Shown: positions 4,748-7,658 of the stretch, piece after piece
Numbering within the stretch: the stretch's first letter is position 1
How the letters are laid out: each line of letters starts with the position of its first letter
Source of the DNA: Spirochaetota bacterium
GTDB lineage: Bacteria; Spirochaetota; UBA4802; UB4802
Direction: 5' to 3'
Length of the DNA stretch: 7,658 nt
NCBI GenBank assembly: GCA_029548025.1
Contig: JAKPOE010000021.1
Location: forward strand, 1 to 7,658
Made by a program: the position numbers and the translations under genes
The notes under the pieces: model-generated
Databases searched by the model: none
Told to the model about the DNA's origin: nothing
What the model saw: only the letters and a program-made list of their open reading frames with translations

Positions 4748-7102
4748 ATGGATGAAAAAAGAAATATTAACTTTTCATTTTTAGATTGTATACAGCAACC
4801 TTCTATTATTATTAATAGAAATGGTACAATTGTTTTTGCCAATAATAGCTTTTGTCAAAATTATTCATTTAATGAAGATAAAATCAAAAATGCTTCAATA
4901 GAAGAAATATGTTCTAATCATGAAGTACTGTTTGATGCAATGGTCAGTGCATTTTCTATCAAGGGGAAAATTAATATTAAGGAACTATCGCTTAAAAATA
5001 ATAATATACTGATTCATGGCATATGCGTGCCATTTGATTCTGAGCATGTCATCCTGTATAGTGATGTTTCTGATGGTGAATTGTTAAGAAAAAGTAAAAT
5101 GTTGGTGCAAACTATCCTTGATACAATTCCAAGGCAGATAGTTATCGTTGATCATAATTATAGCATTATAATGGCAAACAGCGAATGGAAGCGTTTTGTT
5201 AATGAAGTACTGGAAATACCGGGAGATAGTTTACACCATGATATCATTGAATTATGTGATAAGGGGGGTTGCTTATATGATGAAACTAAATCACGTTTTT
5301 CTGATGCTATTAGAGCAATACTATCGGGCAGACAATCATTGATTTCTTTTGAAAGTAAAATTTATCACAACGAAAATACACGCTGGTTTCAATTCAATTT
5401 TTTTGGGTATACATTGAATGGGATTAAATTTTGTGTTATCATTTTTACAGATATTACTGACCATAAGGTATATCAGGAAATTATACAGCAACAGCGTGAT
5501 ACATTCCAGAAATATCTGGACATTTCACCATTTATGATTGTGCTGGTTAATCCTGAAGGGAAGATTACACTGGTAAATAGCAAGGCATGTGAAATATTAG
5601 GTTATACTTCTGAAGAATTATTGGGTAAAGACTGGTTTGATACATGCCTTCCACACGATGTGGCTATTGATGTGAAAAAAACTTTTATTGAACTAATGAA
5701 AGGGAATATAAAACCTGTCGAATTTTATGAAAACCCTATAGTTACTAAAAGTGGGGAATTAAAACTCATTGCATGGCATAATACAATCATATACGATGCA
5801 AATGGTACTATACTCGCTTCAATGAGCTCAGGTGAAGATATTACACAAAAAAAACAGATGGAGATTGAGTTATTAAAGAGTAGCACAAACTTGAAAGCAA
5901 TAGTGAAAGCCTTCCCTGATATTTATGTAATAGCTGATAAAGATGGCTATATTGTTGATTACCAGTATGGTGATGAGAAAATACTATATGCTACGAGAGA
6001 AGAAACGCTTGGGAAAACCTTTTATGATGTGATGCCAACGCATATCGCAACACTTTATGCAAGTGCTGTAGATGATGCCATGTCTACAAATACCATACAA
6101 AGCATTGAATATACAATACAAATTGGTGATGAATCACGATGGCGTGAGGCAAGGCTTGTACCTATTATGGCAAATCATGTAATGGCTGTTATAAGAGATG
6201 TTACACAGCGTAAACATGCAGAACTTGCAGTAATTGAGTCGGAAAAGCGTTATCGAAATTTAGTACAGAGAATACCCGCTGCTATTATTGAGATGAATAT
6301 TCAGGGCGATATCATTTTTATCAATGATTACTTTGAAAAAATAACAGAATTTACACTATCAGATTTAAAAGGAACACATTGGTTTAGAAGTATGATTCAC
6401 CCGCAGGAGGATAAAAGAAAAATACGCCAATTTATTGAGCAAATACAACAGGGTGATGTTACTAACTTTGAGATACACATATTAAATAAACAGGGGGAAG
6501 ACGCCTATCTTACCATTACTACCTCCAATATTTATAATGAAGTTGGAAAATTGGAAAGGATAGTGTGCATTGCAACTGATGTAACTCCAATTATTGCCAT
6601 GCGTGAAAATTTACGGGAGATGGCACTTAAAGATGAATTAACCGGACTGTACAACCGGCGTGGCTTTATGATGTTAGCAGAGCAGCAGATGAAAATAAAT
6701 AAACGTAAGGAGCTTGGGATTGCCATTTTTTATATTGATATGGATAATATGAAGCTCATCAATGATACGTTTGGACATCATGAAGGTGATAAGGCTTTAA
6801 TTGATGTTGCATCTATTATGCGACTGTGTTTCAGGGATGCTGATATTATTGGCAGGATGGGTGGTGATGAGTTTGCAATACTGGCAATTGGTTGTAATAA
6901 ACATGATATTGAAATTATGCAGAACCGACTTATAGAAAATATCAATGAATTTAATGCTAAAAGTTTACGGGAATATCAGCTATCATTGAGTATAGGAAGC
7001 ATATTTATAAGCGATAGTTCCGCTGATATAGGAGATATTCTGGTAAGAGCTGATAAAACAATGTATAGAAATAAGCTTGAGAGGAAGAAACAGCGTCATT
7101 AA
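4748..7102 (+). CDS. Soluble multi-PAS diguanylate cyclase
   Basis: This 784-residue sensor should make cyclic di-GMP from two GTP under control of PAS domains. Approximate order: PAS1 (9-110), PAS2 (118-240, with a Cys-containing IIELCDKGGC and the RWFQF strand of the variant seen in many sensor proteins), PAS3 (250-370), PAS4 (380-490), PAS5 (500-615) and GGDEF (622-782). Each PAS ends in a DVT/DIT-like linker (DITDHK, DITQKK, DVTQRK, DVTPII), the usual coupling motif; PAS1 has the weaker DVSDGE. The cyclase has DELTGLYNRRGF (629-640), metal-binding D664 in IDMDNMKLIND, GGDEF (705-709) and an RxxD inhibitory site (R696-D699), so it looks active and product-inhibited. No EAL or HD-GYP domain, transmembrane segment or signal peptide is present, so it should sense a cytoplasmic cue. 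ATG at 4748 is the only start after the in-frame TAG at 4730-4732, yet it has no Shine-Dalgarno site, suggesting weak or leader-controlled translation. The ligand is unknown. Confidence 0.93.
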   Translation: MDEKRNINFSFLDCIQQPSIIINRNGTIVFANNSFCQNYSFNEDKIKNASIEEICSNHEVLFDAMVSAFSIKGKINIKELSLKNNNILIHGICVPFDSEHVILYSDVSDGELLRKSKMLVQTILDTIPRQIVIVDHNYSIIMANSEWKRFVNEVLEIPGDSLHHDIIELCDKGGCLYDETKSRFSDAIRAILSGRQSLISFESKIYHNENTRWFQFNFFGYTLNGIKFCVIIFTDITDHKVYQEIIQQQRDTFQKYLDISPFMIVLVNPEGKITLVNSKACEILGYTSEELLGKDWFDTCLPHDVAIDVKKTFIELMKGNIKPVEFYENPIVTKSGELKLIAWHNTIIYDANGTILASMSSGEDITQKKQMEIELLKSSTNLKAIVKAFPDIYVIADKDGYIVDYQYGDEKILYATREETLGKTFYDVMPTHIATLYASAVDDAMSTNTIQSIEYTIQIGDESRWREARLVPIMANHVMAVIRDVTQRKHAELAVIESEKRYRNLVQRIPAAIIEMNIQGDIIFINDYFEKITEFTLSDLKGTHWFRSMIHPQEDKRKIRQFIEQIQQGDVTNFEIHILNKQGEDAYLTITTSNIYNEVGKLERIVCIATDVTPIIAMRENLREMALKDELTGLYNRRGFMMLAEQQMKINKRKELGIAIFYIDMDNMKLINDTFGHHEGDKALIDVASIMRLCFRDADIIGRMGGDEFAILAIGCNKHDIEIMQNRLIENINEFNAKSLREYQLSLSIGSIFISDSSADIGDILVRADKTMYRNKLERKKQRH

Positions 7103-7635
7103 GCTATGGTGTTGCCATGCTGTAGCGCCTGAATGTTGGAGTCTATGGTATGTGATAGCCTTTCCGGTATAACTTCATTCATAATGTTTTTTATATCATC
7201 TATGGTTAAAAAATTTATATGTTTTAAAAAGGCACCCAGTGCAATCATATTGGCAAGCCTGGGATTTCCTAATTTTATTGCTTCTTCATTGCAAAAAATA
7301 CAGCATGATACAATATCATCTCGTTTGTAACTTGATGTGTTGATAAGGCTTCCGTTTGCAACAAGTAATCCGTCAGGGCGTAACATAGGAATATAGGTAT
7401 CAAAAGAATTTTGGTCCATTACAAGCAGTGCGCGGGGGTGGTTGGTAACAGGTGAGCCAATCTCCCTGTCTGAGATAACTAAAAAAACATTGGTTCTGCC
7501 GCCACGTTTTTCCACACCATACGATGGCAGATAGGTAACTTCTAATCCTTTATTGATAGATGCAACGGCAACAAGCTGGCTTATAATCTGAATTCCCTGT
7601 CCGCCAAATCCTGCCATTATTATGTCATAGTACAT
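7099..7635 (-). CDS. korC: 2-oxoacid:ferredoxin oxidoreductase, gamma subunit (KorC-like)
   Basis: This 178-residue protein matches the gamma domain of pyruvate/ketoisovalerate/2-oxoglutarate:ferredoxin oxidoreductases, which with thiamine-diphosphate and iron-sulfur subunits convert a 2-oxoacid and CoA to acyl-CoA, CO2 and reduced ferredoxin. Signatures are GFGGQGIQ (9-16), SYGVEKRGG (38-46), ISDREIGSP (54-62) and LGNPRLANMIALGAFL (122-137); the length is normal. I place the start at the ATG at 7633-7635, with AGAGGTG (7642-7648) six bases before it. A GTG at 7642-7644 is in frame but lies inside that ribosome site. CCIFC (111-115) replaces the usual hydrophobic strand; such a cysteine group is unusual to my eye. 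Alpha and beta subunits would be upstream, beyond the right edge. The KorC assignment over VorC, IorB-like or other gamma subunits is a best guess. Confidence 0.85.
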   Translation of the reverse strand: MYYDIIMAGFGGQGIQIISQLVAVASINKGLEVTYLPSYGVEKRGGRTNVFLVISDREIGSPVTNHPRALLVMDQNSFDTYIPMLRPDGLLVANGSLINTSSYKRDDIVSCCIFCNEEAIKLGNPRLANMIALGAFLKHINFLTIDDIKNIMNEVIPERLSHTIDSNIQALQHGNTIA

Positions 7636-7641
7636 TGTGAA

Positions 7642-7648
7642 CACCTCT
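7642..7648 (-). promoter_or_regulatory. Shine-Dalgarno site of the gamma subunit
   Basis: Read on the minus strand this is AGAGGTG, followed by TTCACA and the ATG at 7635. It shows that the ATG, not the overlapping GTG, is the likely start, and that the gene is translated independently of whatever precedes it. Confidence 0.7.
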
Positions 7649-7658
7649 GAAAAATAGA

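Noticed and set aside
7102..7121. Hairpin AGC-T-ATGG / CCAT-GCT after the cyclase stop as a terminator
   Set aside because: The stem is short with a bulge, no T-run follows on either strand, and it lies inside the coding end of the gamma subunit.
7642..7644. GTG as the start of the gamma subunit
   Set aside because: It lies within the AGAGGTG ribosome site, leaving no Shine-Dalgarno site of its own; the ATG nine bases further in is ideally spaced and matches the usual family N terminus.
1..7658. CRISPR arrays, tRNA or rRNA genes, phage or toxin-antitoxin modules
   Set aside because: No regularly spaced repeats, tRNA-like cloverleaf sequences, rRNA-like stretches or paired small genes were seen.

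Overview
The window is AT-rich DNA, apparently bacterial. It holds four complete genes, the tail of a fifth, and three short intergenic stretches of about 220 to 250 bases. The gene content suggests an anaerobe or facultative anaerobe that breaks down acyl-CoA compounds: two long-form acyl-CoA dehydrogenases and the gamma subunit of a ferredoxin-dependent 2-oxoacid oxidoreductase. The sequence alone does not fix the taxon. Low GC, consensus AGGAGG ribosome sites on some genes only, a REP-associated transposase relative and many-PAS signalling proteins would fit an environmental spirochaete or a low-GC deltaproteobacterium-like lineage. That is a guess.

Layout, left to right. Bases 3-296 (+) are the C-terminal part of an IS200-like/REP-associated tyrosine transposase cut by the window edge; it has a higher GC than its neighbours and is followed by a GGGGTCAGAG motif. 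Bases 517-2388 (+) encode a 623-residue acyl-CoA dehydrogenase, closed by a strong intrinsic terminator. Bases 2617-4500 (+) encode a 627-residue paralogue, also closed by a strong terminator. Bases 4748-7102 (+) encode a soluble diguanylate cyclase with about five PAS domains and intact GGDEF and RxxD sites. Bases 7099-7635 (-) encode a KorC-type gamma subunit that converges on the cyclase; the two stop codons share the bases TTAA.

The two dehydrogenases are diverged tandem copies, not an operon. Each has its own Shine-Dalgarno site, terminator and upstream set of inverted repeats, so they are probably expressed under different conditions or on different acyl-CoA substrates. Both keep the catalytic glutamate in IYEGTNGIQ but differ at positions near the likely substrate pocket. 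The cyclase is a separate transcription unit with a perfect 15-bp inverted repeat in its promoter region and no visible Shine-Dalgarno site. The gamma subunit is probably the last gene of a korAB(D)C-like operon that enters from the right edge.

I see no clear undescribed multi-gene system. The points most worth checking are the palindrome clusters ahead of the dehydrogenases and the cyclase, the divergence of the tandem paralogues, and the overlapping convergent stops.
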